Notes: generated by a model from the sequence alone, not told the origin. DNA of 64,000 bases from JADJPO01 sp963750395 (GCA_963750395.1 CAVVQM010000006.1:186001-250000); one strand, 5' to 3'; shown: positions 8,450 through 18,377, counted from the stretch's first letter. Made by a program: numbers and translations.

Positions 8450-8743
8450 CGGCTATGTGGAGTCGGAGGCTGCCAACCACCCCTCATATCCCAGGCCGAG
8501 AGCGACTCATGTCGCCGCCAGGATCCGTCATCTGTTCAGGATCACCTCTGGGATCAGAATCTTCGCGCGGGACGCGCTCCCGTCAGGATCCCTGCACGCG
8601 TCCTGGTCCACGTGCGGCGCCGCGATTTCATCAGGAGCGATTGCCAGCGCCCGCGGCGGACACCCGGGGGTCAGGGGGAATCCACGGTCCTCTCGCATCT
8701 GGAGAACAGTTGCTCCGGCACTTCGGGCCAACGCCCAGGGAAG

Positions 8744-9082
8744 TCAACAGGCTTTCTCATAGGTCCGTGACCACCAATGCCGTCCGGACGTCTCTTGTCG
8801 ACGCCACCCGTCCGCCACCAAGTCGCGGTCCAGGTCCGCCAACCGTTGTGCGATGTCGGTAGATGGGTTGGGCTCCTGCAGGGCGTTGAGGTCTAGAAAG
8901 CGCAGCATGGGGAAGGTGGCGCCTTCAAGCACGGTCGTCGCAGCGCCCGAGTCGTCGTCGGCTGAGCGGGCGACGAATCGGTACTCCCCGCCAGCGGCGC
9001 CCCCCAGGCCCTTGAGCGCTGCCGCGAACCAGGAGTCCCCACCCAGTTCCTCCAGATGTACTTCGACGATGCGGGTGGTCAT
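8744..9082 (-). CDS. Small hypothetical protein
   Basis: A 112-residue acidic soluble protein that I do not recognise. It has an early VHLEELGG segment, a Gly/Ala stretch around residue 25, and a C-terminal WRRQETSGRHWWSRTYEKA tail rich in aromatic and basic residues. The start is set at the ATG at 9082 because a GGAGGAG box lies 8-10 bases upstream; the first ATG of the frame (9100) would place that box inside the gene. The preceding 290 bases (8450-8743) show no supported gene. Confidence 0.5.
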   Translation of the reverse strand: MTTRIVEVHLEELGGDSWFAAALKGLGGAAGGEYRFVARSADDDSGAATTVLEGATFPMLRFLDLNALQEPNPSTDIAQRLADLDRDLVADGWRRQETSGRHWWSRTYEKAC

Positions 9083-9464
9083 CACGGTCTCCTCCTGCAT
9101 CTCGGGTGGGGATGACGCCGTGCCTCGATGCTAGGTGACCTTCGAGGAGATGGACAGAGATGAGGCGCTCGTGAGCGCGAGCCCAATGTCACCAACCCTC
9201 ACGGCATCGATCAGGTGCTGCGACCACCGCGAGAACCCGGGCATCCCGCCGTGGCACGCTCCGCCTGCCGATCCCGCACCGGCACGCTCCGCGTCACCAT
9301 CCCCAAGCGGGGTAGCTCCACCTGGCCAACAGCAGCCCCGGACTTGCCAGCGGTTCACAGCCCAGGGTCCACCCTCACTGCCAGGAGCCGACGGACGCTC
9401 GTCACGACCGGTGGTCCTCGTCCCTGATCCGATCAGGCGCGAGCCTGGGATGACTCACCGAACA
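9083..9464. other. Gap without a supported gene
   Basis: Short frames exist on both strands, but none has recognisable motifs or a convincing ribosome binding site. The first part should hold the promoter of the small gene transcribed leftward. Confidence 0.4.
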
Positions 9465-10424
9465 TCACGCCTGGGTCGTGTCGTGTCGTTCCAGCCATTG
9501 CATGATCGCCCGGTTGGTCTCTTTGGGCTTCTCCTGCTGGATCCAGTGACCGCTGTCGAGGTGGATCTCCTCGACGTCGGGGACGAACTCTGGGAGGTTC
9601 TCGGCCTGGGCTACGGCGTCGCGATCGCCGTAGATCATGAGGGCGGGCTGGTGGACGATCGGGTCGACATCGGCGAGCAGGTGCCAGTCGCGGTCAAGGT
9701 TCCGATACCAGTTGATGCCACCGGTGAACCCTGACTCCTCGAAGGTGGAGACGTAGACGGCCAGGTCGCTGTCGCTCATCAGCGGCTCGCCAAGGGGTGT
9801 CTCCGCTCGGGCGAGATCGATCATCGCCATCCCCTGCTGCGGCTCGTTGGGGGGCTCGTTCTTCCGGTACAGGTTGCGAAGGAAGCGGGCCGGGTTCTCA
9901 TCGAACACGGCATCGGCGACGCCCGGCTGCCGATTGAAGTGGACGAAGTAGAAGTCGCTGCCGAGCACCGCCTCCATGAACTCGAGCCAGGGCACCTCTC
10001 CACGAACGGGATACGGCAGGCTCAGGCAGATCACCTTGTTCACGCGCTGCGGATGCAGCATGGCGAGACTCCACACGACCATCGCCCCCCAATCGTGGCC
10101 GATGAAGGTCGCGTCCTCGTTGCCGTAGTGGTCAAGGAGAGCGACGAGATCGCCGGACAGGTGCTCGACGTCGTAGGCGGTGACCTCGGCCGGGCGAGAG
10201 GAGTTGCCGTAGCCGCGCTGGTTGGGGGCGATGACGTGGTAGCCCGCGGCGACGAGGGCGGGCACCTGATGACGCCAGGTGAAGGCGATGTCCGGCCAGC
10301 CGTGGCAGAGCACGACGGGCTTCCCGGCGTTCTGCCGCCCTGCTTCAAAGACCTCCAGCTCCACGCCGTTGACGGCGATCAGGGTGGGCTCGGGAAAGTC
10401 GGTGGAGTTCGTCAGTGAGTTCAT
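9465..10424 (-). CDS. Alpha/beta hydrolase, epoxide hydrolase type
   Basis: A 319-residue soluble alpha/beta-hydrolase with the epoxide hydrolase pattern. HGWPD supplies the oxyanion region, GHDWGA places Asp as the nucleophile on the elbow, and IYGDRDAV carries the acidic partner. DSGHWIQQEKP carries the catalytic His near the C-terminus. A cap-domain Tyr is available in GGINWYRN. These residues support hydrolysis of an epoxide to a diol, though a haloalkane-dehalogenase-like activity cannot be excluded. The gene is divergent from a WYL-domain regulator starting 63 bases away, the usual arrangement for a locally controlled detoxification enzyme. Confidence 0.85.
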   Translation of the reverse strand: MNSLTNSTDFPEPTLIAVNGVELEVFEAGRQNAGKPVVLCHGWPDIAFTWRHQVPALVAAGYHVIAPNQRGYGNSSRPAEVTAYDVEHLSGDLVALLDHYGNEDATFIGHDWGAMVVWSLAMLHPQRVNKVICLSLPYPVRGEVPWLEFMEAVLGSDFYFVHFNRQPGVADAVFDENPARFLRNLYRKNEPPNEPQQGMAMIDLARAETPLGEPLMSDSDLAVYVSTFEESGFTGGINWYRNLDRDWHLLADVDPIVHQPALMIYGDRDAVAQAENLPEFVPDVEEIHLDSGHWIQQEKPKETNRAIMQWLERHDTTQA

Positions 10425-10487
10425 GCCTCCAATCTAGGAATCTATACCGGTCACCCCATGACCGGTTCATCTGGAAAAGTCGGCGAC

Positions 10488-11445
10488 ATGCGAACCGACA
10501 GACTTGTGGCCATCCTCCTCATGCTGCAACGGCGCGAGCAGGTTACGGCGACGGAGGTCGCCAAGGAGCTCGACGTCTCCGAGCGCACTGCGCGGCGCGA
10601 CCTCGACGCCCTGGCCATGAGCGGCATCCCCGTGTACTCGATCCAGGGCCGAGGGGGCGGCTGGCGGCTTCTCGGCGGCGCCCGCACCGACCTGTCAGGA
10701 CTGACCGCGAGCGAAGCCCGCGCCCTGTTCCTCGTCGCCGGGCCCGCCGCGGCGGCAACCCCGGCCGTGAAGAACGCCCTCCGCAAACTCGTCCGCGCCC
10801 TACCGGAACCCTTCCGGGCACAAGCCGAGGCCGCGGCATCCTCACTGATCCTGGACCCACAGCAATGGGGATCGACTCGCATCGCGCAGCCACCTCCTCG
10901 CTTCCTCGACCACCTGCAGGACGCCGTGATCCGCGGCGTCCAGGTACGACTCGGCTACGTCGACCGCACGGGCGCCCAGACCGAGAGGACGGTCCACCCG
11001 CTGGGCATCGTCGCCAAAGACCGGTCCTGGTATCTCATCGCCCACACCGAGACCGGCCGGCGAACCTTCCGGATCGACCGCGTCTCGTCCGCCGACCCGA
11101 CCGACCAACCCGTCCACCGCCCCAAGGACTTCGACCTCACCGAGAGCTGGCGCAAGATCGCCGACGACGTCGACCGACGATCACAGCAGGCGAACACCCA
11201 TCGAGATCCGCGCGACCTGCGCACCCGACGGAATCAACCTGCTTCGAGTCGCCATGGGGGACAACCTCGAGATAGGAGGCACCACCCACGACGGACGCAT
11301 CGCCGTCGTGATCCATGGTCCTAGCGAGTACGGGCTTGCCGGCCACCTCGCCGGACTCGTCGAATGGCTCGAGATCACCAGCCCCCAAGGAGTGCGAGAC
11401 CACCTCGCCGCCATCGGCAACGCGCTCACCGAGCGATACCGCTGA
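10488..11445 (+). pseudogene. DeoR/YafY-type WYL-domain regulator, frame interrupted near 11160-11195
   Basis: The N-terminus is a DeoR-like helix-turn-helix (TDRLVAILLMLQRREQVTAT, then VSERTARRDLDAL). A WYL domain follows at about residues 140-215, with SWYLIAHTETGRRTFRIDR matching the sensor core. The C-terminal extension is in a different frame from about 11195 (IEIRATCAPDGINLLRVAMG through ALTERYR, stop 11445). Joined, the protein is about 319 residues, the normal length for YafY-type regulators. The start is the ATG at 10488; the ATG at 10458 would add ten unconserved residues. It probably controls the divergent epoxide hydrolase. Confidence 0.75.
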
Positions 11446-11694
11446 TCGACGCGGCAACAACCTTCTGTTCGCGAGCGTCGTCAGTGAAGCGTCGTTCGGC
11501 TTGCGGGGCCGGCCAGGATCCGCCGATGAGCGGTCGTGGCACCCGTCGCGGCGTCCGCTGAGCGGCAGCCAGCCTCGTAGGCGCGCGGACATGAGCAGCG
11601 GTCAGGAGGCCGACGGCGGCCAGCGACGCCGACGCCATTGTCCGATGCCGCGAATTCAGCCGGTGGGTCATCAATGGATTCACCACCGTCGGGT

Positions 11695-11976
11695 TCACCT
11701 GCCGTTGGGATCGATGTTGGCGACAGGCGAGAGACTGCTCGTGCGTGTCGCGCGGTGAGCGCGACGAGGGTCTCGTTGGGATGGTTTCGCGGCGTGCACC
11801 CGCAGTCGCTGGGTCACGAACGGCGACAACGCAAGCGCCCGGAGGTAGCTTCCCAGCGGCCCGATGACCGGGCCGCCGCTGCCGATCCGGCCGGCGAGGT
11901 CTCGTCCGCGGACGGCGACCCGTGGCCTGCGCAGCCCGAGTGCCGCGCGCGTGACGTACGGCCGACCGGAGGTCAT
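11695..11976 (-). pseudogene. Zinc-type alcohol dehydrogenase remnant with internal deletion
   Basis: The frame begins with a segment like the substrate-side N-terminal domain of NAD(P)-dependent medium-chain dehydrogenases (TRAALGLRRPRVAVRGRDLA). It then jumps directly to a segment like their C-terminal quarter (LRALALSPFVTQRLRVHAAK). About 200 residues that normally lie between, including the Rossmann cofactor domain, are missing. Beyond about 11790 similarity fades except for TLVALT in another frame. The ATG at 11976 overlaps the end of a GNAT remnant and is likely an internal Met of the ancestral protein. From 11446 to 11694 nothing else is recognisable. Confidence 0.6.
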
Positions 11977-12330
11977 GACCGGTCTTCGTGGTTGCGGCGC
12001 ATCCCCACGGCCTCAAGCACCCTGACCGAGGGCGGGTTGCGGGGATCGGAAGAGGCCGTCACGCGGTACTTGCCGAGCTGACCGAACAGCTAGCGCAGGA
12101 GCCAAGAGACGGCCTCGCGCGCGTAGCCGCGTCCCTGATGCTCGGGAGCGATGGTGAATCCGATCTCGACGGTCCGTGCCTCGTGCGTCTGTGGAGCCAG
12201 CGCACAGTCACCGACCAGCTCCCTCGGGTACGGCGCATTCCACCCCGGGTAGCGCGCCACCGCCTTGGTCCGATCAGTACCGCGCAAAGGCTTCTATGCG
12301 TGCTTACGCGTCGTCCGTCATCTCCCCAGT
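11973..12330 (-). pseudogene. GNAT acetyltransferase remnant
   Basis: A RimJ/RimL-like GNAT core is visible: YPGWNAPYP, GDCALAP, VEIGFTIAPEHQGRGYAREA (the acetyl-CoA pyrophosphate loop), then SWLLR. An in-frame TAG at 12090-12092 follows. After it the frame continues with LGKYRVTASSDPRNPPSVRV and a GMRRN ending at 11973. The N-terminal part (IEAFARY) lies in another frame around 12275-12304. One nonsense codon plus a frameshift indicates a decayed gene. Confidence 0.65.
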
Positions 12331-12550
12331 GGCGTCGTCGTTCGCGCGCCAGTGTCAAGTTCCAGGTGTGAAGGAGGCTTCGAACTCCCGCTGACAATGG
12401 CCTGCTCGGGAGGGGTGCGTATCAGCCGAAAGCACGAGAGACAGACCGTTCCACCGGCCGAACGGACACGACCCTGAAGCCGATCCGCCCGTCGTCGAAG
12501 TCAGCGATCGTGGAGTCACCGGTCATTCGGCCGCATCGAAGGAGCAAGAG

Positions 12551-13342
12551 ATGAGATCACCGCGGAAGACCGCCACCGCGCTGGAGTCCCTGCACGTGCC
12601 CGCGAGCGCCGCAGCGGCAACGACGGGGCCCACCCCGACCCGAGCGCTGCGAGAGCGGGTTGTCGGCGCGACGGCGATCGCGTTGGCAGCGTCGATGGTG
12701 ATCCAGAACGCGATGTTTGGTTGGGCCGATGCGCCAGGCTACGGGGACCCGATCAAGGACGTGCTCGCCTGGCACCAGCAGAACCGGGTCGTGGTCGCGA
12801 TCGCGGTCGGCCAGGAGGCGCTGCACCTGCCGCTGCTGCTCGGGTTCGTGACCGGTCTCCACGGGCTCGTCGGGCGCCGCCGGGGTGCGGGCGCGGTCTG
12901 GTCGCGCCTCGCGGTGGCCGGGGGCGCGACTCTTTCGGCGGTCTTCGCGCTCTACGCCGTTCTGTGGATCGGAGTCGTGCTGTCCGCCGACGAGCTCGCC
13001 GAGCCGAGCCCGGTGTTCGAGCTCGCCTGGCAGCTGCATGCAGCAGCGTTCGCGCTGGCACTGCCGGCTCTCGGCACCACCTTCATCGGCGCTGCGCTGG
13101 CGGCGCATGCGATCATGCTGACGCCGCCGTGGCAGCGTCTGCTCGGCGTGGCCGGGGGAGGCCTGCTTCTCGTCGCCGGGGCGGCCAGCCTCGCGATCGC
13201 GGACGGTTCGGCGCTCCTGTTCGTGGGGTTGCCGGGCCTCGCCGCCTGGCTCGTGTGGCTGTTTGCGACCGGCGTACGGCTGGTGCGCGCTCGAACAGCT
13301 GACCGTCCTGACGACGTATCGACCTCCGACGAGGAGGAATGA
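12551..13342 (+). CDS. Integral membrane protein of unknown function
   Basis: A 263-residue protein with about six to seven hydrophobic helices: an N-terminal polar leader of about 35 residues, then helices near residues 38-55, 78-98, 110-135, 148-180, 192-215 and 220-240. A polar acidic tail ends it (DDVSTSDEEE). It has the general look of DUF4386-type membrane proteins but no diagnostic motif. The ATG is preceded by an AAGGAGCAAG ribosome binding site. The stop overlaps the ATG of a short downstream frame. Confidence 0.6.
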   Translation: MRSPRKTATALESLHVPASAAAATTGPTPTRALRERVVGATAIALAASMVIQNAMFGWADAPGYGDPIKDVLAWHQQNRVVVAIAVGQEALHLPLLLGFVTGLHGLVGRRRGAGAVWSRLAVAGGATLSAVFALYAVLWIGVVLSADELAEPSPVFELAWQLHAAAFALALPALGTTFIGAALAAHAIMLTPPWQRLLGVAGGGLLLVAGAASLAIADGSALLFVGLPGLAAWLVWLFATGVRLVRARTADRPDDVSTSDEEE

Positions 13343-13651
13343 TGGAAACCGACATCGAGGCAGCCGCGATCGCCGCAGCGCTTGGGGCGTTCGCCGGCCG
13401 TGGGCCGGAGGTGAGATCGCCGATGCCGCGCTCGGGCTCGAGGGAGCGGTCGTGGGCGTCGTCTCGGTAGCAGCGGCGGGCCTCGTCCCCATGCTGGGCG
13501 GCAAGGCGGTCGAGCGCTCGCCTTGAGGCTGCCGCTCGGGCGCACTGCGTGGCGAGGTCATGTGCCGCAGATCTCGGTCTCGGTTCTTTTCTGGGTGGCG
13601 ATCCCGCTCGCCGCCGGCGTCGTCCGGACGATACGTCGCGACGTCGGCTAA
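13339..13651 (+). pseudogene. Possible broken small membrane gene
   Basis: A short frame opens at 13339 (ATGATGG after GAGGAGG) with an Ala-rich start. A hydrophobic, family-like run (ALGLEGAVVGVVSVAAAGLV) follows in a second frame up to 13526. A one-helix segment (SVLFWVAIPLAAGVVRTIRR) lies in a third frame ending 13651. Together they look like one small membrane protein split by two frame changes, but this is a weak inference. Confidence 0.25.
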
Positions 13652-13720
13652 TCGGCTAGGCCGGGGCTGGTTGATCGAGATGCCTCCGTCGCCTCTGAAC
13701 CCGGCTCGTTTCTCAGCGCA

Positions 13721-13876
13721 GTGAATGCACTTCCGCACGGAGCTCAACGACACGAATCCCGCGCCGCCCTTCTCGCCTGGAACGGCGACGTGATCATCGG
13801 GTTCGTGTCACTGACCGGCCCCACCTCTGGCATCCCCACCCCCATTCCAAGAAGTCTCCCGAAAGGACAATCATGA
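13721..13876 (+). CDS. Short upstream frame coupled to lipoprotein gene
   Basis: A 51-codon GTG-started frame whose stop overlaps the ATG of the lipoprotein hydrolase (ATGA). It contains a protein-like stretch (RAALLAWNGDVIIGFVSLTG) that may be a leftover of a larger gene. I cannot assign a function. It may be a coupling leader or chance. Confidence 0.25.
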   Translation: MNALPHGAQRHESRAALLAWNGDVIIGFVSLTGPTSGIPTPIPRSLPKGQS

Positions 13877-15153
13877 ATCACCACCACCGCGACCGACTCG
13901 TCGCCACCATCTGCGGTCTCGCAGTCCTCGCTGCTGGCGGGCTGCTGACTACCGGGTGCGCATCGGCGCAACCATCCACCACCTCAGCGACGGCGCAGAC
14001 CTCGACGCCTTCGCTCACCTACGCGGCGCGGGGCAGGCACGCAGTTGGCTATCGGGTATTCACCACCACCGGCGCACAGCAGCTACCTCTGACGCTGCGA
14101 GCGTGGTACCCGGCACGTCGACCCGACGACAAGCGGCCCGCGACGATCACCTATACCGCGCCCAACAAGTTCGACGAACAGATCACGCCCGGCAAGGAGA
14201 TCACCGCAGTCGGCGGAGCGTTCGCGAACGGCCGACCCGAGCGGACCGGTAGGCCGTACCCGCTCGTGGTCTTCTCCCATGGCTACGCGCTCAGCCCGAT
14301 TGTGTACAGCACGCTGGTGGAGCACTACGCATCACAGGGCTACATCGTTCTCGCTCCCGAACACAACGAGACCTTCGACCAGTCACTCACCGGATTCTGG
14401 AAGGCGCTGATCGACAGGCCTGTCGACATCCATCGAACCATCGACTACGCGGAACTACTCACAAAGCCCGGAGCACCGTTGGCCGGATTGGTCGACATGG
14501 ACAACATCGCCGTCGTGGGCCACTCCTACGGCGGGTACACCGCACTCGCGGCTGCCGGTGCACGGTTCGACTTCGCCGCCTACAAGACCCGCTGCGCGGC
14601 ACTGACACCAGATGATCCCCTCAACTTCTTCTGCGGTCCCGTCGTTCCCAAAGAATCAGACATGGCCACCCGAGCCGGACTTCCTGCGGCCCCCTCCGGC
14701 CTGTGGCCATCTTTCGGAGACCCGCGAGTCAAGGCCGTGATCTCGATGGCCGGCGACGCATACCCCTTCGATCAGCGCGGCCTCGCGGAGCTCAAGGTTC
14801 CCGTCATGGCCATGGGCGGAACGATCGACGAAGGCACTCCCTACACGTGGGGCGCGAAACTCACCTACGACCACGCAGCGAGCAAGGACAAGACGCTCAT
14901 CACCTTTCCCGGCGCAGGCCACATGCTCTTCGTCGACCCGTGCGAGAACCTCCCCTGGGCCCAGAACTCCGTCTACCGCGACGGGCTCTGCACCGACGCC
15001 GTCTGGAGCGAACGGCCCCTCGACATCGTCACGCACTACACCACTGCGTTCCTTCGCGACACACTCAACGCCGACCCCAAAGCTCGGGCCGCCCTCGCCG
15101 GCCAGCAGCCCCACCTCGACAACCTCGAGTACAACACAACCAGGAAGCCATGA
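13873..15153 (+). CDS. Lipoprotein alpha/beta hydrolase (PAF-acetylhydrolase-like)
   Basis: A 426-residue secreted lipoprotein. The signal peptide ends in a lipobox LLTTGC around residue 33, followed by a Ser/Thr-rich linker, so the protein should be anchored outside the cell. The catalytic domain begins near residue 55. FSHGYA provides the oxyanion region, VGHSYGG the serine nucleophile elbow, and GAGHMLF the histidine. The overall pattern matches bacterial homologues of platelet-activating-factor acetylhydrolase and dienelactone-type lipases, so an ester or lipid hydrolase is inferred. The substrate is unknown. The stop overlaps the next start (ATGA), implying co-translation with a membrane protein. 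Confidence 0.8.
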   Translation: MNHHHRDRLVATICGLAVLAAGGLLTTGCASAQPSTTSATAQTSTPSLTYAARGRHAVGYRVFTTTGAQQLPLTLRAWYPARRPDDKRPATITYTAPNKFDEQITPGKEITAVGGAFANGRPERTGRPYPLVVFSHGYALSPIVYSTLVEHYASQGYIVLAPEHNETFDQSLTGFWKALIDRPVDIHRTIDYAELLTKPGAPLAGLVDMDNIAVVGHSYGGYTALAAAGARFDFAAYKTRCAALTPDDPLNFFCGPVVPKESDMATRAGLPAAPSGLWPSFGDPRVKAVISMAGDAYPFDQRGLAELKVPVMAMGGTIDEGTPYTWGAKLTYDHAASKDKTLITFPGAGHMLFVDPCENLPWAQNSVYRDGLCTDAVWSERPLDIVTHYTTAFLRDTLNADPKARAALAGQQPHLDNLEYNTTRKP

Positions 15154-15856
15154 TGCCGAGCACTCTGTCGTCGTCCGTGCGCGTCGACTTCCCGGTACGC
15201 GCCGTCGCAGCGCTCGTCCCCCCGGAGCTGGTGCGCGTGGCAGAGCAGTGGGTCCGCTACAGCGTGGTCGAGCCAGTCATGACATCAGCCTTGCTGGTCG
15301 CTCTCATTGCTCTCGGTCGTCTTCTCTGGAGGGAGTACGTGCGAGGGGACACGTCTGGACGGGCCGGGCGACTTGCGGTCGCTTCGCTGGCGCGATCGTC
15401 TGGGGCTGCGCGCTGTTTGCTGTATGGACCCTGACAGCCAGCATCCAGGGTGCTGCTGCTCCCTTCGGTGTCCTCTTGCCGTTGCTCAGCGAGGGGGCCC
15501 CGGACGGATCCCTCCTCGACACGCTCGCGCAGCTGAGGCAGCACCTGGCTCACACCACGCCCGTAGGTGCATCAGTTCCACCAGCCCTCGCGGCGATGGT
15601 CGATGACTACGCTCGATTCCACGTCGTCCACGCGATGGCGGCGGCGCCCACGGCTCTCTTCCTCGTTGCAGCCCTTCTCCTGTGGAAGCGGACGACTCGT
15701 GCAGCGTTCGACAGGCGTGGCACGCGAACGGTGAGGTCCGTCGCCGCTCTGTGCGTGCTCCTCTTCCTCTCGTTCGGTGTGATCTGCGCGGCGAACATGG
15801 CTACCGCCGCAGATCCCGAGCCGAAACTTCTTGGGTTTTTCGAGGGGGGCTGGTGA
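15150..15856 (+). pseudogene. Membrane protein, frame interrupted near 15375-15395
   Basis: The frame starting at the ATG that overlaps the hydrolase stop gives a hydrophobic helix (VMTSALLVALIALGRLLW) and then loses its membrane character. From about 15390 the membrane pattern resumes in another frame (GAIVWGCALFAVWTLTASIQ, later TALFLVAALLLW and VAALCVLLFLSFGVICAANM) and stops at 15856. Read as one protein it has about 235 residues and four helices. A single missing base, or two extra, near 15380 would restore it. Function unknown; its operon partner is the lipoprotein hydrolase. Confidence 0.6.
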
Positions 15857-15938
15857 TTGTGCAGGATCCCCCGCGTCGCCCGGCGGACCGGAGTGCGAGG
15901 CGGAATGCCCCGCCGCAGCGGCATCCGCTTTCGGATGG

Positions 15939-16733
15939 CTATTGGTTCTGCCAACCGCGGATTCGATGCAGGGTTGCGGTTTTCGGGTATGAGCCGTTGG
16001 GTTCGCCGATCTCGAAGAGGTCGAGCATGAGGAAGAGCGGGTAGTCGGGCGCCTGGGGGATGCGTCGCAGGAGCACCCCCTCGCATCCGATGAGGGTCTC
16101 GCCCATTCCCCAGATCGCGGTCCAGGTGTGCGGCCGGGAAACGTCGAAGGGGAGTGTCACCTCAGCCATGTCTGTGCTCAGCCTGGGGTCGTCGTGGGCT
16201 TTCACCCCAGCGCGTGCCGTGCTCGTGCTGCCAATGGCAGCGGCATCGATCTCGAACACGCAGACCTCACCCGCGGCGGCCTCGTCCTGATGCTCGGTAC
16301 CGACCAGCCAGGCGGCCAGCATGCAGCCCGGATCGCGGGTCGCGCTGACCGTGACATCGATGCGGCCCGCTGCTGGGGCCCAAAGCAACCGAGTCGGGGT
16401 AGCCGTGCGCACGAAGAGCCCGTCCGGACGGTGACGGTGCGTCCCCCGGGCCGAGTCACGTTCGCCGGAGAACGTGCCGGTCTGGAGATTCGACACGCGC
16501 ATCGGGGCGTCCTCGGCTCTCCAGTCGAGTTGATCCGCCTCGATGCGCAGGCGCAGGCCCTCGACGGTGATGTCATACCGCGCGGCGGAGCGGTCCGGGG
16601 TCGTCCAATGCGGAAGGTAGTGATCCACCCACAGATCGGGACGCAGCCCGCCCGAGAAGTCGTCCTCCACATCCGGATTGCGGCGAGGTGGCGCAGGTAA
16701 TCGCGGGGTCTCGGTCACTGCACCATCATTCAC
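15939..16733 (-). CDS. GH16-like jelly-roll protein, catalytic motif incomplete
   Basis: A 264-residue soluble protein without signal peptide. Its pattern (DDFSGGLRPDLWVDHYLPHW at the start, long runs of alternating strands, HTWTAIWG late) resembles the concanavalin-type jelly roll of glycoside hydrolase family 16. The family's catalytic E-x-D-x-x-E is only partly kept: an EID is present in VCVFEIDAAAIG but the second Glu is missing. It may therefore be a binding protein or use other residues. It stands alone, converging with the membrane gene. Confidence 0.5.
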   Translation of the reverse strand: MNDGAVTETPRLPAPPRRNPDVEDDFSGGLRPDLWVDHYLPHWTTPDRSAARYDITVEGLRLRIEADQLDWRAEDAPMRVSNLQTGTFSGERDSARGTHRHRPDGLFVRTATPTRLLWAPAAGRIDVTVSATRDPGCMLAAWLVGTEHQDEAAAGEVCVFEIDAAAIGSTSTARAGVKAHDDPRLSTDMAEVTLPFDVSRPHTWTAIWGMGETLIGCEGVLLRRIPQAPDYPLFLMLDLFEIGEPNGSYPKTATLHRIRGWQNQ

Positions 16734-17158
16734 ACGTCGGTGTCGTGCAGCGCAACCAACCGTTCGCTAGCCGATCCGTGGCGGGAGAGCCAGCGGCTCG
16801 AGGCCTCCCAGGCTTCACCTCTGACCGCGCTCGCCAAGACGCCTACTCCTAGACGGATCAGCCTGGCGCAGGCCCCGTGGGCCGCACGCATCGGCGCCAC
16901 TGTGGGACGGCGACCATTGAGAACGCGGTCAAGCAGGTGCGGCTGCCGCGATCACCGGCAGCCGTTCCCCAGGCCCTCGTTCAGGTCCGCGATGTCTCCG
17001 AGATGACGCCGCTCGCCGCGGCACACAAGCTCGGTGTCGAGGTACGAGTCCTCCGACCACACCAGCAAAGGATCCCCGTTCGGTGACGGCAGCGGCCGCG
17101 ACGCCGTCGTGACGCGTGGCGGTCGCGTTTCGTCGCTGGGCTGCGGGGAACAGGCTAT
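16734..17158. other. Gap with one protein-like leftward stretch
   Basis: No gene is clearly supported. On the minus strand, between about 17090 and 16955, one frame reads like protein (PNGDPLLVWSEDSYLDTELV, then GDIADLNEGLG) and ends in TGA. It lies just after the lactonase gene and may be a fragment of a neighbouring gene. I do not recognise it. Confidence 0.3.
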
Positions 17159-17989
17159 CTACGGGTGGCCTGCTCCAGGGGCAGGTGCTGGGAAGGCCAC
17201 GACGCGGCCGGTCGCGCCGCCGACGGCATCGGCTCCGCGCCAATGCTGACCCACCACGAACAGCTTCGGCTCGGCGCCCCTGCTGAGTGCACAGGCAAAC
17301 GCGCCTCGGTCGAGGTCGACCGTCGTGAGCACCTCGCCACCTTCGCGGACCCGCACACAGTGCTGGTTACCGACATCGGCGTACCAGAGCGCACCGGTCG
17401 CATCGAGACAGATCCCATCCGGATGATCGGCCGGGGTCGTGGCCCAGACCCGGCGTGCGGACAGGCTCCCGTCGTCTGCGATGTCGTACGCCGTCAGCTG
17501 CTCGGCGTAGGACTCGGCCACGATCAACGTCGATCCGTCCGCGGTGATGGCCATTCCGTTCGGGAACGCGAGCCCGTCCGCGACGCACGTGACCTTGCCG
17601 TCATGCGTGACGAGCGCGACGATCCCCGGCGCGAACTCCCCTCCGGGGAAGTCGAAGCCGATGCTGTTGACATAGGCATTTCCGTGTCCGTCCACCACGA
17701 CGTCGTTCCAGGGCTTGGTGGACAGCGCAGCCAGGTCGGCATGCGGCACAAGGGCTCCGTCAGGCTCGCGCCGCAGCAGTTGACGGTCGGCTGATGACAC
17801 AACCAGCAGCCGCCCATCGGGCAAGAAGTCGATGCACATCGGGAAAGAGGCGACCTCGGCCTCGACCGTGGGGGTGCCGTCGCTCGCAACCGCGTAGACA
17901 CGCCCGGCGCCCCAGTCGGAGAACCAGAGCCGCCCGTCCCGCCAGCGCGGGGACTCACCGAACACGATGCCGTCCATGACCACGTCCAT
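17159..17989 (-). CDS. SMP-30/gluconolactonase/LRE family protein
   Basis: A 276-residue six-bladed beta-propeller of the SMP-30/gluconolactonase family, soluble lactone hydrolases that need a divalent metal. The metal-site residues expected for the family are visible: Glu in FGESPRW near the N-terminus, Asn in PWNDVVVD, Asn in FPNGMAI, and Asp in HPDGICLD. Length is normal. The substrate (sugar lactone or other) is not determined. The first ATG of the frame is used; an ATG four codons later is an alternative. No co-transcribed gene is evident. Confidence 0.88.
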   Translation of the reverse strand: MDVVMDGIVFGESPRWRDGRLWFSDWGAGRVYAVASDGTPTVEAEVASFPMCIDFLPDGRLLVVSSADRQLLRREPDGALVPHADLAALSTKPWNDVVVDGHGNAYVNSIGFDFPGGEFAPGIVALVTHDGKVTCVADGLAFPNGMAITADGSTLIVAESYAEQLTAYDIADDGSLSARRVWATTPADHPDGICLDATGALWYADVGNQHCVRVREGGEVLTTVDLDRGAFACALSRGAEPKLFVVGQHWRGADAVGGATGRVVAFPAPAPGAGHP

Positions 17990-18116
17990 GACGAATCACA
18001 CTATGCCCGGCGCGGAAACCCATGGACGAAGCCCGGTCACGCGCCCCCAGCCCATCCAGCCCATCGAGCCCATGGAGAACCCCCCGGTAGGCGCCCAGTA
18101 CGAACCTGTTGGGTCG

Positions 18117-18377
18117 TCAACGCCACCGGTCACCGGAAGCGCACACGTACGTGCGCCACACGTAATGCCACGGGATGACGACGAGGATCAGGACGACCAG
18201 GGAGCAGCTGACGACGGTGTCGGAGGTTGCCGCGTCAAGGTCGCCCGTCGCGGCCTTGGGCAGCGCGACCAGGGCGAGCCAGAGGGTCTTCCAGACGGAC
18301 TCGAACAGCAGCAGTGGCACCAGCTTCACCGGATGGCGCAGCCCGAGGAATGCCCGACCCCCATCAGCAGGTAGCCG
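18117..18377 (-). pseudogene. C-terminal fragment of a membrane protein
   Basis: About 85 residues with two or three helices (HPVKLVPLLLFESVWKTLWL, VVSCSLVVLILVVIPWHYVW) match the C-terminal half of a class of small actinobacterial membrane proteins that normally have two more helices before this point. Upstream the frame holds no such helices and instead abuts the end of the acetyltransferase gene. I read it as a truncated remnant. Confidence 0.45.
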
